From contig WFMF01000169.1 in NCBI GenBank assembly GCA_011033025.1, forward strand, positions 186,001 to 250,000: a stretch of DNA of 64,000 bases, in the 5' to 3' direction. Below the pieces are notes generated by a model, which saw only the letters and a list, made by a program, of their open reading frames with translations, made no database searches and had not been told where the DNA came from. Source of the DNA: Beroe forskalii (taxonomy: Eukaryota; Ctenophora; Nuda; Beroida; Beroidae). Shown in pieces: positions 1 through 11,515 of this stretch. The first letter of the stretch is position 1. Each line of letters begins with the position of its first letter. The translations under genes and the position numbers were made by a program.

Positions 1-244
1 CCACATTACAGTTCGTATAGCTCTGCACAATGCAATACACATATCGCAGTCCGCAAAGCAGCTATACGTACTGTGCTGTGGTTGCTACGCACGTGACTGT
101 GGTTGTTACGCACGTGACTATCCAGTGCCGATTTCCGTGACGTCACAGGCTCGAGTAGATACATATTTTCAATCCGCGCGCGGCTCCCTGTGTATTTTTG
201 TTTAACGCTGACTTTAACACTGAATTGTGATTATTGTCCTGCAC

Positions 245-381
245 CTTCTGATTATGCCATTCTGTGGGAACGGTAGCCATAGACCACCCAGTAACTCCTC
301 CTGTGTTCATGGCAGCACACGAGTCTTTGCACTGGAGATACGTCGCCTTCCTCTCCTCGTAGCACCACGCGTACTCCCAGT
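245..381 (-). CDS. Candidate exon, C-type-lectin-like segment
   Basis: A 137-base open segment has a good acceptor on its 5' side (minus strand ...cattcccag before ACTGGG) and a possible donor (AGAAG|gtgcag). The 45-residue reading contains WCYEERKATYLQCKDSC and then GGVTGWSMATVP, which looks like the opening half of a C-type lectin domain (Cys, Trp-rich stretch, Cys, Gly-Gly, LAxV-like strand). Its entry phase fits the donor of the peptidase exon at 1443-1621, so it could be a later exon of that gene. One phase match in three is expected by chance, and a separate lectin gene running off the window is equally possible. The family call rests on pattern only. Confidence 0.33.
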
Positions 382-404
382 CTGGGAATGTCATTAATTG
401 GGGA

Positions 405-521
405 ACCCATGACATTTGGGGAACTCATGTCATTTAGAGTACCCATGTCATTTGGAGTACGCATGTCATTTGGAGTACCCATGTCATTTGGAGTACCCAT
501 GTCATCTAGAGTACCCATGTC
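405..521. repeat. 18-bp tandem repeat
   Basis: About six imperfect copies of an 18-bp unit with the core CATGTCATTTGGAGTACC. Because 18 is a multiple of three, it gives a false six-residue protein repeat on the minus strand. It lies directly beside the lectin-like exon. Confidence 0.85.
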
Positions 522-551
522 CAGTAGTGGGTACTCCCAATGACATGGGAC

Positions 552-627
552 ATTTCTGATGAAGTGAGCACTCTAACATGGGTAACATGGGCCACTTCCC
601 ATGTTAGAGTGCTCACTTCATTGGAAA
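552..627. repeat. 22-bp perfect inverted repeat (hairpin)
   Basis: GAAGTGAGCACTCTAACATG at 561-580 recurs as its reverse complement ending at 619. The perfect arms are 22 bp around a loop of about 15 bases that itself repeats ACATGGG. Weaker pairing extends outward on both sides. Confidence 0.85.
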
Positions 628-1442
628 TGGTAAGGGGTCACAACCTTAAATTCTTCCCTCATTTTCACTGAACAGGATTTCGTTCCTGAAATTTCATTTC
701 AGCTGACTGCTGAAATTTCACTAGGCAAATCCAGTGTTTTTTATAGTAAATTATTTAGGTCTACCTTGTCGATGGATTAGAGATATAGTTAAAGCGCTTT
801 GGTAGAATCTACAGCTAGCTAAGTAAGGTGAGTCTCGTATGTAGTTCACGTATCCATCATCGCCCCACTGCGTCCCGTAGCTGAAGGGAACTTGGATTAA
901 TGGCCAGTAGTCCACCTGCTCTTATTATCAACGACGTTCTTACGATGACTATTGGAGTTCTTACGATGTTTTATCGATAGTTCTACAATCTGCAATCAAA
1001 AGTTTCTCCAACATAAAGCTTGCTTAATTGGTAACTCGCAGTAAGTGACAGCAGAGATGCCATTCTTGGGCGGGATCATGAGAAAATAGGTTCATTTATG
1101 ACTATCTGGCACTGTACCTTGCTTTAACCCGGAATGTAGTTTCTGTGTAGCCAACTAGTAACATAGCATGGGCTATGTTATCTTGAACACACGTCGAATC
1201 TTGATAGTCTCCTAAAACATTCGAATTCAACCTACGTATCAGTAATTAGGTTTAATTAATAGGTATAATCAGAATGATTACGGAAGGCATTATATCAGAT
1301 AATACCTTGGAACTCTCGACCTAATTTCTAGGGCTCGGCCACAATTCGTCGTGCATTTGAATAATTGAAACCTTCTCACTTCTCGAGATGTAAGACCGCC
1401 TCGACTTCGTCTCGGCGGCATCTGCAGAGCCACCGAACTAAC

Positions 1443-4396
1443 CTCCAGAGTAAGAAGACATGAAATTATTGCTGATGAGGCATGCGAAGGCCACGGGGGA
1501 AGTAAGGAGGCCATTTAGAAAGCTATCCTCGTCATGAGAGAGCGCCGTGTAACTGGCTAGATACATCTTGGTCATGCCGTTGTTTGTTCCGCTGTTGATG
1601 TCATCAGTTATAGCACAGGCGCTATATGAAAGGGAGAATTGAAACCAATAACCCACAATTATAACCGCGATCCTCTCGCTCTACCCCTTCTCCTTCAGCG
1701 TTATTCCTGAACCCTGACACAGGGAGACAGGCGGGTCAAGGCCGCATCAGCAGCAGGCCAATTACACAACCACATATTATACAAGACACAAGTCAGAGGG
1801 CACCGTGACTTATTTACTTACCTTACGAGACAAATTTATAAGGTACGAAATTTAGGGATTTTTCGAAAAAATCCCCATGTTTCGAAAAATCCCCATATTT
1901 TCGAAAAATTTCAAGATGACGTCATCATCATACGTTAACATGCGTAATATTCTAAAAAAATTCCCAAAAATCATGTATTGCCCCAAAATTTGTAGCCCCA
2001 AAATTTCCCATCCGTAGAACAGTACCCTCGGAATTATTGTTCCATGCTTCAATGACCTTTAACATTTCGTTCCTTGTACGTTAATACTTCAATTGCACCT
2101 GTCAGACAGAGTGTGAAGTACTTGCTTCAGTTGTCAAACTACATGACTTACCTGTCATTCAGCAGTGTAAGTCCAGATCTTGCTTCAATTGTCTACCTGT
2201 CAAACATGTGTGTGAGGTTGCTTGCTTGTACGTTGCTTCAATTGCTCCTGTCAGACATGGCAGTTGCTTCAATTGGTCAAACATGCGTGTGAGGTTGCTT
2301 CACGTTGCTTCAATTGCTCCTACCTGTCAAACATGTGTGAGGTTGCTTCCTTGTACGTTGCTTCAATTGTTCTACCTGTCAAACATGTGTGTGAGGTTGC
2401 TTCCTTGTACGTTGCTTCAATTGCTCCTACCTGTCAAACATGTGTGTGAGGTTGCTTCCTTGTACGTTGCTTCAATTGCTCCTACCTGTCAGACATACGT
2501 GTGTGAGGTTGCTTGCTTGTACGTTGCTTCAATTGCTCCTACCTGTCAAACATGTGTGTGAGGTTGCTTGCTTGTACGTTGCTTCAATTGCTCCTACCTG
2601 TCAGACATGTGTGTGAGGTTGCTTGCTTGTACGTTGCTTCAATTGCTCCTACCTGTCAAACATGTGTGTGAGGTTGCTTCCTTGTACGTTGCTTCAATTG
2701 CTCCTACCTGTCAAACATGTGTGAGTGAGGTTGCTTGCTTCTACGTTGCTTCAATTGCTCCTACCTGTCAGACATGCGTGCGATTCCATCAAGTCCTGGA
2801 CCACAGCTCATTAAACTGGTAGTTTTACAGAAGGAAGTAGTTGCGTTAATGGTTTAATAATAAGGAGTTCATTCTTACCCGTTTTACTCCCTACAGTGCA
2901 TAATTTTAAACCGTGTGACTGAGATAACGATAATTGAAGGATTTTATAACGACATCTGGCATTTCACACTTTTACTTCTTTTCATAACGACATTTGGTCG
3001 ACATGTTGCATTTCACACTTCTGCTACTCACCACAGGGAAGCTCCAGCAGGACCCACAACTCTTCTGGTCACTAACAGGAGTAAGTCCGATGGAATCCTC
3101 CCAGAAGGTTAAGGAAGGGTAGGTGGGGGCCCTCTTCTGTCTGCCACCACCACCCCTGACATGCTCAACATGTCCCTGGTGCTGCTCTACCATGTCTCTC
3201 AGTGGGGAGGTGGAGTTGAGGGAGCTCTCAAAGAGGGGCGCCCCCAGCCTCGCCCACTCCTCGTTGTTCTGAAATACGGGGGTGGATCTTTCACTGAACA
3301 GCTCATCAAAACTGCGGGATCCTACGTTTTTACAGCTGATCAAAGTTTTACGCAGTTCAGCCACTTGCAGTCAAACAAAATCACCCATTAACTCACAAGT
3401 CACATCGTATTCCCTAAACTCCGTACAGTACAGGGTGGGTAAAAAGTCTGGACCCCCCCTCTCCAGCCAAAACAGTAAAAGATACGGACTTGTCCTTTTG
3501 AACATAATTAGTACTATCAATTGTGAGTAGAAAAAAGTCATTTTGGATTTTCCAAATTATTTTTGTCGGATTTTATGAAGGAGCATTAAGACGACACTTT
3601 TGTGAGCTAAATTATCACGTGACAAATGATTGTGGATGAGTGAAACTTCGCAAGAAAAACAGAGATGAAGCAGTTAATTTTATGAGGGTTTATCATTGAT
3701 TTAAAGCATTTATACACTATTTGATCGTTGACAAAAGTGGCAAAATTGATTCAAAATGAGTATACAAACAAAATTAAATTGGTTCAAGACACGTTTGCTG
3801 ATTTTAACAGTGACTTGGGAGAAAATAAGCGACTGAGAGGCCCAAGAATGCAAGTTTTGTAAAATTGCTCCTTCATAATCTTTTTTGATTATTTTTTTTC
3901 TTTGACAACTTTTACCGTTGGCTGGAGGGGGTCCAGGTATAAGGTGTCACAGTGCTTACCATGACGGTGAAAATGTTGAGGCTCTCTAGGCGGATATTAC
4001 GGGTTGACAGCTCAACGTTAGCTTGTGCTTGCACGAACCTTGCCCACCGTTCACTGAAAAGAAAGTCAAGTTTTTGAAAATAGATCCAATTTCTACTCTA
4101 TCCAAATTCCAGGGTTTTGGAGACGTCCAGCTCCAAAAATTTAGAATATAACCTACCAAAAGCCTGCCCGACAAAATTGAAAATGAATAAATTAGTTACA
4201 TTCAAATCCGTTAAAATGATTGAAAACTGAAAAGCATCCAATAAGATTTGCACCTTCTGTCCCGATCACTGGAGATTGAGACTCCCCATCTGTTGAGGGT
4301 GTTCTGGAACAGCTTGGTGGTGGGAAGAGTGATTTTGAAGGAAGCAGCAAGGGAGAGCAGGGGCAGGAGAAGAAGGATATGCCGGAGAGAGACCAT
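1443..4396 (-). CDS. Secreted papain-family (C1A) cysteine peptidase, fragmented gene model
   Basis: Exons seen on the minus strand: 4254-4396, 3960-4053, an active-site exon from about 3320-3364 down to 3032, and 1443-1621. Exon 1 starts at ATG 4396 and encodes a signal peptide (MVSLRHILLLLPLLSLAAS). Its phase-2 donor joins exon 2 in frame, giving SERWARFVQAQAN, which resembles the ER-F-N pattern of an I29 propeptide. The next exon holds TPVSDQKSCGSCWSF, the papain catalytic-cysteine motif, ending at a strong donor (CCTGTG|gtgagt). Exon 1443-1621 has DEDSFLNGLLTSPVAFA and ends in SSYSGG, the usual late C1A block. The catalytic His and Asn were not found. The phase from exon 2 into the active-site exon does not match any acceptor I can see, and a MITE fills that intron, so the gene may be damaged or an exon missed. 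Family call is firm; the complete model is not. Confidence 0.68.
2070..2790. repeat. 55-bp minisatellite
   Basis: About a dozen tandem copies of a 55-bp unit (period counted from GTTGCTTCAATTG at 2411, 2466, 2523 and 2578), with degenerate copies from about 2070. Read on the minus strand, every unit contains TTTGACAG|gtaggag or a close variant, a good match to a 5' splice site. It lies inside the peptidase gene. Confidence 0.92.
3431..3953. mobile_element. MITE with CTGGACCCC-type terminal repeats
   Basis: The left end contains CAGGGTGGGTAAAAAGTCTGG followed by CCCC...CTCCAGCC. The right end, read in reverse complement, contains CCTGGACCCCCTCCAGCC and then GGTAAAAG. There is no coding capacity. 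The right end abuts the donor of the peptidase exon ending at 3960. Superfamily unresolved; a TA precedes the left end. Confidence 0.55.
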
Positions 4397-5519
4397 GACT
4401 CTGAGAAACTGCTGGTGGGAGAGACTAAGAAACTGCTGATCTGGTTTGAGAGACTAAGACACTGCTTCTATAAGTTGGAGAGGTCACACAATGTCGGGGG
4501 TGTTTTCACATGCCTCTCATGTCACTGTATCATTCACTGCAGGCAAATTGGATTAAAGCAGGAGATACCCTGCAGTGCAGATCTTAATAAGTAAATACTG
4601 CTGTCATTATCCTCCACAGTTATTAGAACCAACCTTTAAAATGCTTCTGATTTATCAACGTCCTTATGTTTGTTAGATTGGATAATGGCAGCCAACAGAT
4701 CGAAGCCAAAGCCCTTGGCAGATAACACAGTATATCAATATGATTTGCTTGTAGCTGTGGCTGGGAGATAATCACAGTAACGACTAACGCAGACAGTATT
4801 GAACTAATGTCTTATAACTATTCTGGAAATCTGTGACAGTATCGTAGCCTAGCATAGCAATTAAGTAATTTAAAATGGCTCAACCATTATTTGTCATAGA
4901 CTATGCACAAAATAATAATATGTTTGTTCTGTCGGCTACTGATTTTCACTTTTCAGTACAATAAATTGAAAGTAAAAAAGCCAAGAAATTGGGATAATAA
5001 TTCCTCGAGGAACTTCGCAGTGGTCACATATAATCTATACCCAACACGAAGTGCCTAACTCGGACTAGGGATGAACAACGACTAACGCCATTCCTCGCAT
5101 GGCAGTGAACAGAGCTGATTCCTGACTGGAGAACAGAGAGGGAATGTAGACGCAAGTATTCCGCTCACATGCCGAGTATTTGGCAGTAAATAGAAGAGTA
5201 TTGGTGCGAGCAAACTGTCTTCTGCACTGCTCTACATTTAGTGGGATGTTAAACAAGTTGCTGAGAGCAAACATCAAACTGGCTTTTAAAAACCCAGCAA
5301 GATGTAAGAACACTCATTCTTAATCAAATTACCAGAGTGACTAACCGGTGACTACTCTCTTCACTTCACTCCTGGCAAAGTGATTCTCCCTGAGATTCAC
5401 CTCACTGGCATTAAAACAGCGCCAAACATGCATGAAACGACGTCAAACCTGCATAATTTAATCGACACCAAATCTGTATAAAATGCATAAGTAATATTGA
5501 GATAGCATCCGAGGTGCAT
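4397..5519. other. Non-coding stretch upstream of the peptidase gene
   Basis: No open frame here resembles a known protein. It should contain the promoter and 5' UTR of the peptidase gene, but I see no diagnostic element. Confidence 0.5.
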
Positions 5520-5794
5520 TGGACCAACGCTGCACCCGCGCTAAACCAGCGCTGGACCTGCACCAAACCGGCGCTAGACCTGCATTAGAGTGGCACTAGA
5601 CTGGCACAAGACCTGCACCAAACCAGCGCTAGACCTGCATTAGAGTGGCACAGGACCTGCATTAGACTGGCGCTGGCCCCGCGCTAAACCGGCGCTAAAC
5701 CTGCACAAAACCGGCGCCAAACCTGCATTAGACCTGCACTAGACTGGCGTTAGACCTGCATTAAACCGGCGCTAGACCTGCATTAGACTGGCGC
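5520..5794. repeat. 11-bp tandem array, 25 units without an indel
   Basis: The stretch divides exactly into 25 consecutive 11-mers of the form TAGACCTGCAT, TAGACTGGCGC, TAAACCGGCGC and similar, with many substitutions but no insertion or deletion. It is much more GC-rich than its surroundings. Confidence 0.93.
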
Positions 5795-6486
5795 CTGGAC
5801 AAAGTGGCAAACGGATCTATGCCCACGGATTCTAATACACGCTATAAGATGAGCTAACTAGCTCCCATTATTAAGGTAGCGATGGGAATAAAACCTAAAT
5901 TATATATGGAGAGTCGAGAGAAATTTATATATGTAATCGTGATTATAATACCTGAGCTCGATGCTGCAGAGTACAAAGACGTGGTGTTAAATGGTAGGCG
6001 TCTCTTTACATTATGGAACCATATGCAGCCTTAATTTATGGGAGTTTTCATCAAAGGAAAAATATTTTAGAAGTGGTTTTTCAACTTTTTTTGATGACTT
6101 TGGGCTCAACTTTTTGTTATTGTCTCTATAAAGCTCTAAGGAATTTTTCCTTATCTATCTACATATAAATTTGCAAAATATCAACAAAGCTAACAATTAT
6201 TTATGTTTTATTATTAAGTCTCCAAGTCGGTGGAGCTGAAATATGATTCGTGAAAAATGCAACCTGCAAAATGAAATTCGAATTCTAGTACCCGAGCCCT
6301 TATTTGCATTCTATCACGCTACCGAATATGGCCCAACCAAACACGAGATATGCCTGTAATCCAACTCCAATCAATTCACCACTCTGATATACCGTAGCAA
6401 TTAATGAAAGAAAGTGTGACTTTACTAGCAATACGAGTTTGATGGAAAACCACGCACTAATTTCTCAAATTAGAAGAGGAAAAGGA
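5795..6486. other. AT-rich non-coding stretch
   Basis: No supported gene, repeat array or element ends were seen here. Confidence 0.5.
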
Positions 6487-6850
6487 GAGTCGAACGATCA
6501 GATGACATAAAATGATGACAGCATTCGAACAGCACGTTTTATGAAAACGTGTAAGTCATCAAATGATGACTTAAGATAAGAACCAAGTCATATGAATATG
6601 TTGCGTGTCAGTTGTATGTTCTAACCAATAAACTTCTCCGAATGTATGACTATGATGAATGGTATATTCATTGAAATATCAAAAGAACACGACGTTTTAA
6701 TTGTTACAATCGAAGATGTTCGTAACCACTCTACTCGTCCAATTTCTGATTAAATTGACGAAGAAATCCCTATTCTACACACCACATCAAATGATGTATT
6801 CAGTTTAAAGTCAAATAATATATTTATCATCTGACCGTTCAACAGTCCAA
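6487..6850. mobile_element. MITE-like dispersed repeat
   Basis: Imperfect terminal inverted repeats: GTCGAACGATCAGATGACAT at the left, and GTTGAACGGTCAGATGATAA at the right read in reverse complement. About 160 internal bases from about 6607 recur in the first intron of the hnRNP K gene near 56388. Confidence 0.55.
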
Positions 6851-7302
6851 ATATTCTCACTTTTATAAACACTGAATACCGCCTTCAAGCGGATGATTTT
6901 CAAATCTTAATTACAGCTGTGACTGAACTATAAAGACCAATGATCTACTTAATATGTATATTTTAAATTCACCATTAATCATATTTCACAAAAGGAAAAC
7001 CCGAGAAAATGTAATAAAGTTTTCTGTTCAAAGTGCAATACTCCTTGGCATCTGTTCGTTAAGGCCACCTGAAACACAAGGATGTGAGGCACGCACTAGT
7101 AAAGCAGCAGATGTACCTAAAACCTAAAGGTGGAGACCAAGCCAAGAAACGTGATATCGTGACCAATAATCAGTGATGGTTTGGAGTTGACGAGGTCATG
7201 GATCATGAAATTCCGCCATGTACAGTTCGTACTGCTGCATGAAATTCTGCAGCGTTACAGAGTTCGTTATAGCTGCATCAAAAGTCAGTGAGAATGAAAC
7301 TA

Positions 7303-8528
7303 TCGCACGGTTAAGAGACTACCTTATTGTAGGAAATTAAGCACTCAAAAAATTAAGCCTACACGTCAATAAGCACCATGAAATTAGGCCCTTTTGAGAG
7401 GTCTGGTGCTTAATTACATGTTAGCGTAATTAAATGTAGGCTTCATTTCATGAAGCTTAATGCAATGTTTCCATAATGTATTCAATTTACACGCAATTTT
7501 TTATGTGCGTCTGTTATGAACAGATTTGAGTAGCATAAATCAAGGCATTAAAATTTGTTTTATCATAATGAAATGAAACGCAGGTATTTCCTATGTATGT
7601 ATGTATTACGTATGTATAAGTTGATACATGATTCTTTAATTGCCGCTTTTTTACCTTTATCACACAGTGAGTTCATTATATTTACTAGTCGGTTCCCGTC
7701 CTACGGACGGCGAATGATGGCAGCCGCATGAGCTAAGGGCCACATGTCCCTTTGACAGTGATTTGACCGCGCGAGTTTGGAGGGGAAATTCAAAACCTTA
7801 ATTTCTGCGGACAATAATTCGGACAAAATTCTCAAAACTTTTATTCATCATAAGCAACTCAATGGCGAAAGAATTTTGAAAAAATTCGAAAGTTTCATTA
7901 TTGCGAAAAAAAGGGCGTGGCCCCCCACGCCCCTCAGGGTGACCCAATAATTCGGACAAAATTCTCAAAATTTTTATTCATCATAAGCAACTCGATGGCG
8001 AAGGAATTTTGAAAAAATTCGAAAGTTTAATTTTTGCGGAAAAAAAGGGCGTGGCCCCCATGCCCCTCAGGGTGGCCGAAAAAATGTCGCCTTATTTTTC
8101 TGATTTATTGTAACTTTCTTACAACACGATTAAAAGATAATTTTGATGTTAACTTGAAAACGAATCGCCATAAATAAATAAATAAATATATATATATTAA
8201 CAACACGCATTATATATAGTAAGATATGATTACATCATATTCAAAAACTACTGATATCTAAATGACAATATGAAATATGTGGTGGGCTTAGATTTGTAAG
8301 TTGGCAAATTCTGTAATTTCATTGCTTTACATTATCACTGAAAATGTAGCAAAATATCGAACATTTTATGCCATTTTGAATCCCAAAATTAATTGAAAAT
8401 TGAGGTATTCAAAAATTAAGCCAGCACGTCATTAAGCACCATGAAATTAGGCCCTTTTAGAGGCATTGGTGCTTAATTTTCTGAGTGCTTAATTTCATAC
8501 AATAAGGTATAATCTCTTAACCGTGCGG
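7303..8528. mobile_element. TA-flanked MITE with AATTAAGC iterons
   Basis: The left end starts CGCACGGTTAAGAGA; the right end in reverse complement starts CCGCACGGTTAAGAGA. Similarity continues for about 50 bp on each side through ATTAAGCACTC. A TA dinucleotide lies just outside both ends (7301-7302 and 8529-8530). Subterminal words AATTAAGC, CAATAAGCACC and AAATTAGGCC are repeated near both ends. No transposase; non-autonomous. Confidence 0.75.
7813..8078. repeat. 133-bp tandem duplication inside a MITE
   Basis: Two consecutive copies start AATAATTCGGACAAAATTC at 7813 and 7946. Each ends in a GGGCGTGGCCCCC...GCCCCTCAGGGTG block. Confidence 0.85.
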
Positions 8529-9083
8529 TATTTTGATAATATTATTATTCATTTTAAATTAAGGGGCTGGTGCAGGGCTACTACTTCTATACGGGTGATG
8601 GATCTAGAAGAGATCCAAACAGAAACCCCAGCACGGGACCTCCCGCTCGGAAGTCCCTGTTGCCAGGGCAACTGTGGATGGGAGCGAATCCCGTACCTCC
8701 CCAGGGCTGGTGCAGGGCAAACCACAAAACACGCTATCTTCAAGGGGTGGCGGAGAATACCGTCTTCAAGGACATCATCAACACACGTCACATATTGTAC
8801 AAGTACCTAATCACCTACTGCGAATTGTCATATAACGTACGAAAAACAAGATATAACTCGGTGTGGTGGACTTGATAATTAACTAACTGAGGTACAATAA
8901 TATGTCAAATATCCCGACACAGTATACTTCATGTACAGATATATCAACAGCATTCCACGACAGATAAACAGAGCTGGCGATAATGAAGCCGCGATTGAAG
9001 TGGTGAGATCATATTTGATAATGACCAATGCCATGATCATGCCGATAAACAATTCGGCCTTGGCCCCACCAGTAATATAGGAT

Positions 9084-9213
9084 AATCAAACACCCTTAGG
9101 ATACGTTTATATGAATTATCACACGAGCACCGCGAGTGTGATAATTCGAATTATTGCTCGAGCCGAAGGCGAGTGTGATAATTTATATAAACGTATCCTT
9201 AGGGTGTTTGATT
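9084..9213. repeat. 130-bp hairpin with ~41-bp arms
   Basis: AATCAAACACCCTTAGGATA at the left is matched in reverse complement at the right end (9213), continuing through the ACGTTTATAT...ATTATCACAC segment. The loop contains a second inverted pair around GTGTGATAAT and a GAGCCGAAGGCGAG segment. Confidence 0.88.
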
Positions 9214-9216
9214 AAT

Positions 9217-10336
9217 CTATTATATAACGTGAGAAACGGGCGGATATTTACACTGGTTTTCCAATAAAAGAGCAAATTTAGAAGCCTTTAGATATAAAAA
9301 TCCTTTAACATTTAAACTAGAGGGCCTGAAATTGAATGTTGAAAATATCAAGCTTCGAAGTGGCCGGGAATTTTAGATTAGATGGTGAAGAGTGGCTATG
9401 TATATTTGAATTTGCCTAAGAAAGTATGAATAAAAACGCAAGTCCGGAATATTCATAAACTTTGGTCGTATCTTTCGATTCAACAAGGACACAAGGTACT
9501 ATAAAGTGATTGTCGATTGAAATGTACAATAACAAAATAGAAAGGACATTTCCGTGTTAGTGTGCAACGCCGTAACGCCAACGGACGCAAATGTATCGGC
9601 AAATTGCGGTCGGTGGCATTTGTTTAAAATGTAAAGATGTAAGAAGGGAAACATGATTCAAACAAGCGAAATTTCACCAACGTGTACAACAAGTATAATA
9701 CAAAACACCAAGACAAGAAACCTTAACGCCAAAGCAAGAAAATAAATTTGTATATGCTCGTGTATCGTTATTTATACAAGGAGTGAGGGTAAGTGGTCCT
9801 TGTGGCACGTGCGTGCGCGGCTCATATAACGACTACTGAGTATACATAAACTCATTAAATGAAAACAAGATAACATGATAATGTATACACTGATGTATTG
9901 TAATGGATCAGGGAGAGCAAGTGGTCTTCAGGTTTTACTGGCACGTGCGTGCGCGGCTCATATAACGACTAAAGTGGACACATGAAACGAAAACAAGATA
10001 ACGTAATATGTATACACCGTTGTATCGCAAGGGAGTGAGAGCATTAACTAAAACTCTAAAAAATAAGATTTAAATGATTTTACATAGTAGATAAATACTA
10101 ATCACAAAATTCAAAAGTTTTGATTTTTGGGGTGTGATAATTTTTCAAAGGTGGGATAACTGTTCTTTGAGGGGTGTGATAACTGTACAGTTATCACACA
10201 CCTGGAAAAATTATCACACCCCAAAATTTCGAAAATTTTATGAAAATAATTAATTGACCCCTAAACTCCATTTTTGAAGCCGTTATATAACAAAAATTAT
10301 CGGAGCAAGAATTATATAACGATCGTTATATAATAG
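9217..10336. mobile_element. Putative element with CTATTATATAACG ends
   Basis: CTATTATATAACG at 9217 is mirrored by CGTTATATAATAG ending at 10336. Inside are two tandem ~125-bp copies (about 9785-10030, both with GGCACGTGCGTGCGCGGCTC followed by ATATAACGAC) and a hairpin at about 10115-10240 built on TTTGGGGTGTGATAA. No coding sequence. No target duplication recognised, so the boundaries are provisional. Confidence 0.4.
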
Positions 10337-10536
10337 CGCTAATAACAAATGAATTGCTGCTCACTCCGGTATGTAAGCCTTATAATACTTGTTGGTAGGT
10401 GTGATCCTGCCTTGAAGAAATTCCTAATTCAGGAAACCGGTGTTTGGAAAATGGAATTTTGGATGGTGACGGTTTATCGTAAAGCCGGCCTAAACTCTTT
10501 TATGAAAATGATATTCAACGGCATGGAAAAGGTAGT

Positions 10537-10707
10537 CGGACATTTGTCCGACACGGACATTTGTCCGACACGGACAGTTGTCCGACACCCAGTACGAAAT
10601 TTTGCGGACATTTGTCCGACACGGACATTTGTCCGAAAATCCCATTACAATTTTTTCAAACTTATTGGAAGGAGCCTATCACTTGTCCGACACGGACATT
10701 TGTCCGA
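10537..10707. repeat. Cluster of CGGACATTTGTCCG near-palindromes
   Basis: Six or so copies of a 14-bp word with perfect CGGACA/TGTCCG arms, spaced 18 bp apart where adjacent. Partner of the cluster at 11353-11452 on the other side of a MULE remnant. Confidence 0.88.
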
Positions 10708-10844
10708 ATAAGACAGTGATAATGAGGTAATCAATAGTCCTCAACAATCGTCTGCGGGCTCTGATCATATCTGACCCACTTGGCGGCTCTGGGTTCAGAT
10801 GGTTGACGCAGCTGTTTCCTGGTGAGCTTGAGTTCTGTGAGTGC

Positions 10845-11190
10845 CTACTCTGATTTCAGGGCGTCCAGGAACTTCCAGAGAGTGGGTTTGGAGCATGACA
10901 GCATGGGGTGGAAGCCGTGGTGCCACTCCGCCTGGTAGGAGAGGGCCACACATCAGCAACAGCGTTGTGTATTGCCAGCTCGTAGTCCACGAGGATGGAG
11001 GAGGGTTGGTAGGGGCCCCAGGTTTCGACTTCTTCGAAGAGGTTTCTGTAGAGGGTGGTGGTCTTTCCAGGTATAAGCCCGTAGAAGAGAGGGAAATGAA
11101 TGGTGTTAGGGAAGAGCCCGTCCTGCATCATGATCACATTACATGAGAACGTCCCATCTCGTCCAATCTTGTCAGTATCGGGTCCCATCA
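10845..11190 (-). pseudogene. Decayed MULE transposase
   Basis: The minus-strand reading has RDGTF, then FPLFYGLIPGKTTTLYRNLF, then ILVDYELAIHNAV. These are the order and spacing of the MULE catalytic core, with the first Asp in DGTF and the second in LVDYE. After WPSP the frame changes, and a second frame continues WHHGFHPMLS...PTLWKFLDALKSE to a stop at 10845. That block normally lies well downstream in animal MULE proteins, so an internal segment carrying the last acidic residue and the CxxH region has been lost along with a frameshift. There is no N-terminal region. It is flanked on both sides by CGGACATTTGTCCG clusters, which may mark the ends of the element. Confidence 0.75.
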
Positions 11191-11352
11191 CCCCGCATCA
11201 TTGATGGGATGATGTCAAACCTAGGACTGGGGTCGCATCACATGATTTTGTACCCACATTAATCCGGGAACCTTGCCGTATAATCATCACACAGTAGTTC
11301 CACAGTAAACACAGTAGTTCCCCTTTCCTTTTGAATAAAATTGTGTCTGACT

Positions 11353-11452
11353 TTCGGACAAATGTCCGAATTCGGACTGTTGTCCGACACGGATATTTGT
11401 CCGAATAGCTAATTTCAGGTGTCGGACAAATGTCCGTGTCGGACTAATGTCC
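11353..11452. repeat. Second CGGACAAATGTCCG cluster
   Basis: Five copies or variants of the same 14-bp near-palindrome seen at 10537-10707. Together the two clusters bracket the MULE remnant. Confidence 0.88.
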
Positions 11453-11515
11453 TAGAATCCATGGAAAAGAAGCAGTCACTGTGCAGACTCTAGGTGGCTA
11501 TCAAACTGCGCGCAA

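Noticed and set aside
2074-2822. Plus-strand frames with CEVASLYVASIAPTC repeats
   Set aside because: The 55-bp minisatellite in translation; the gene here runs on the minus strand.
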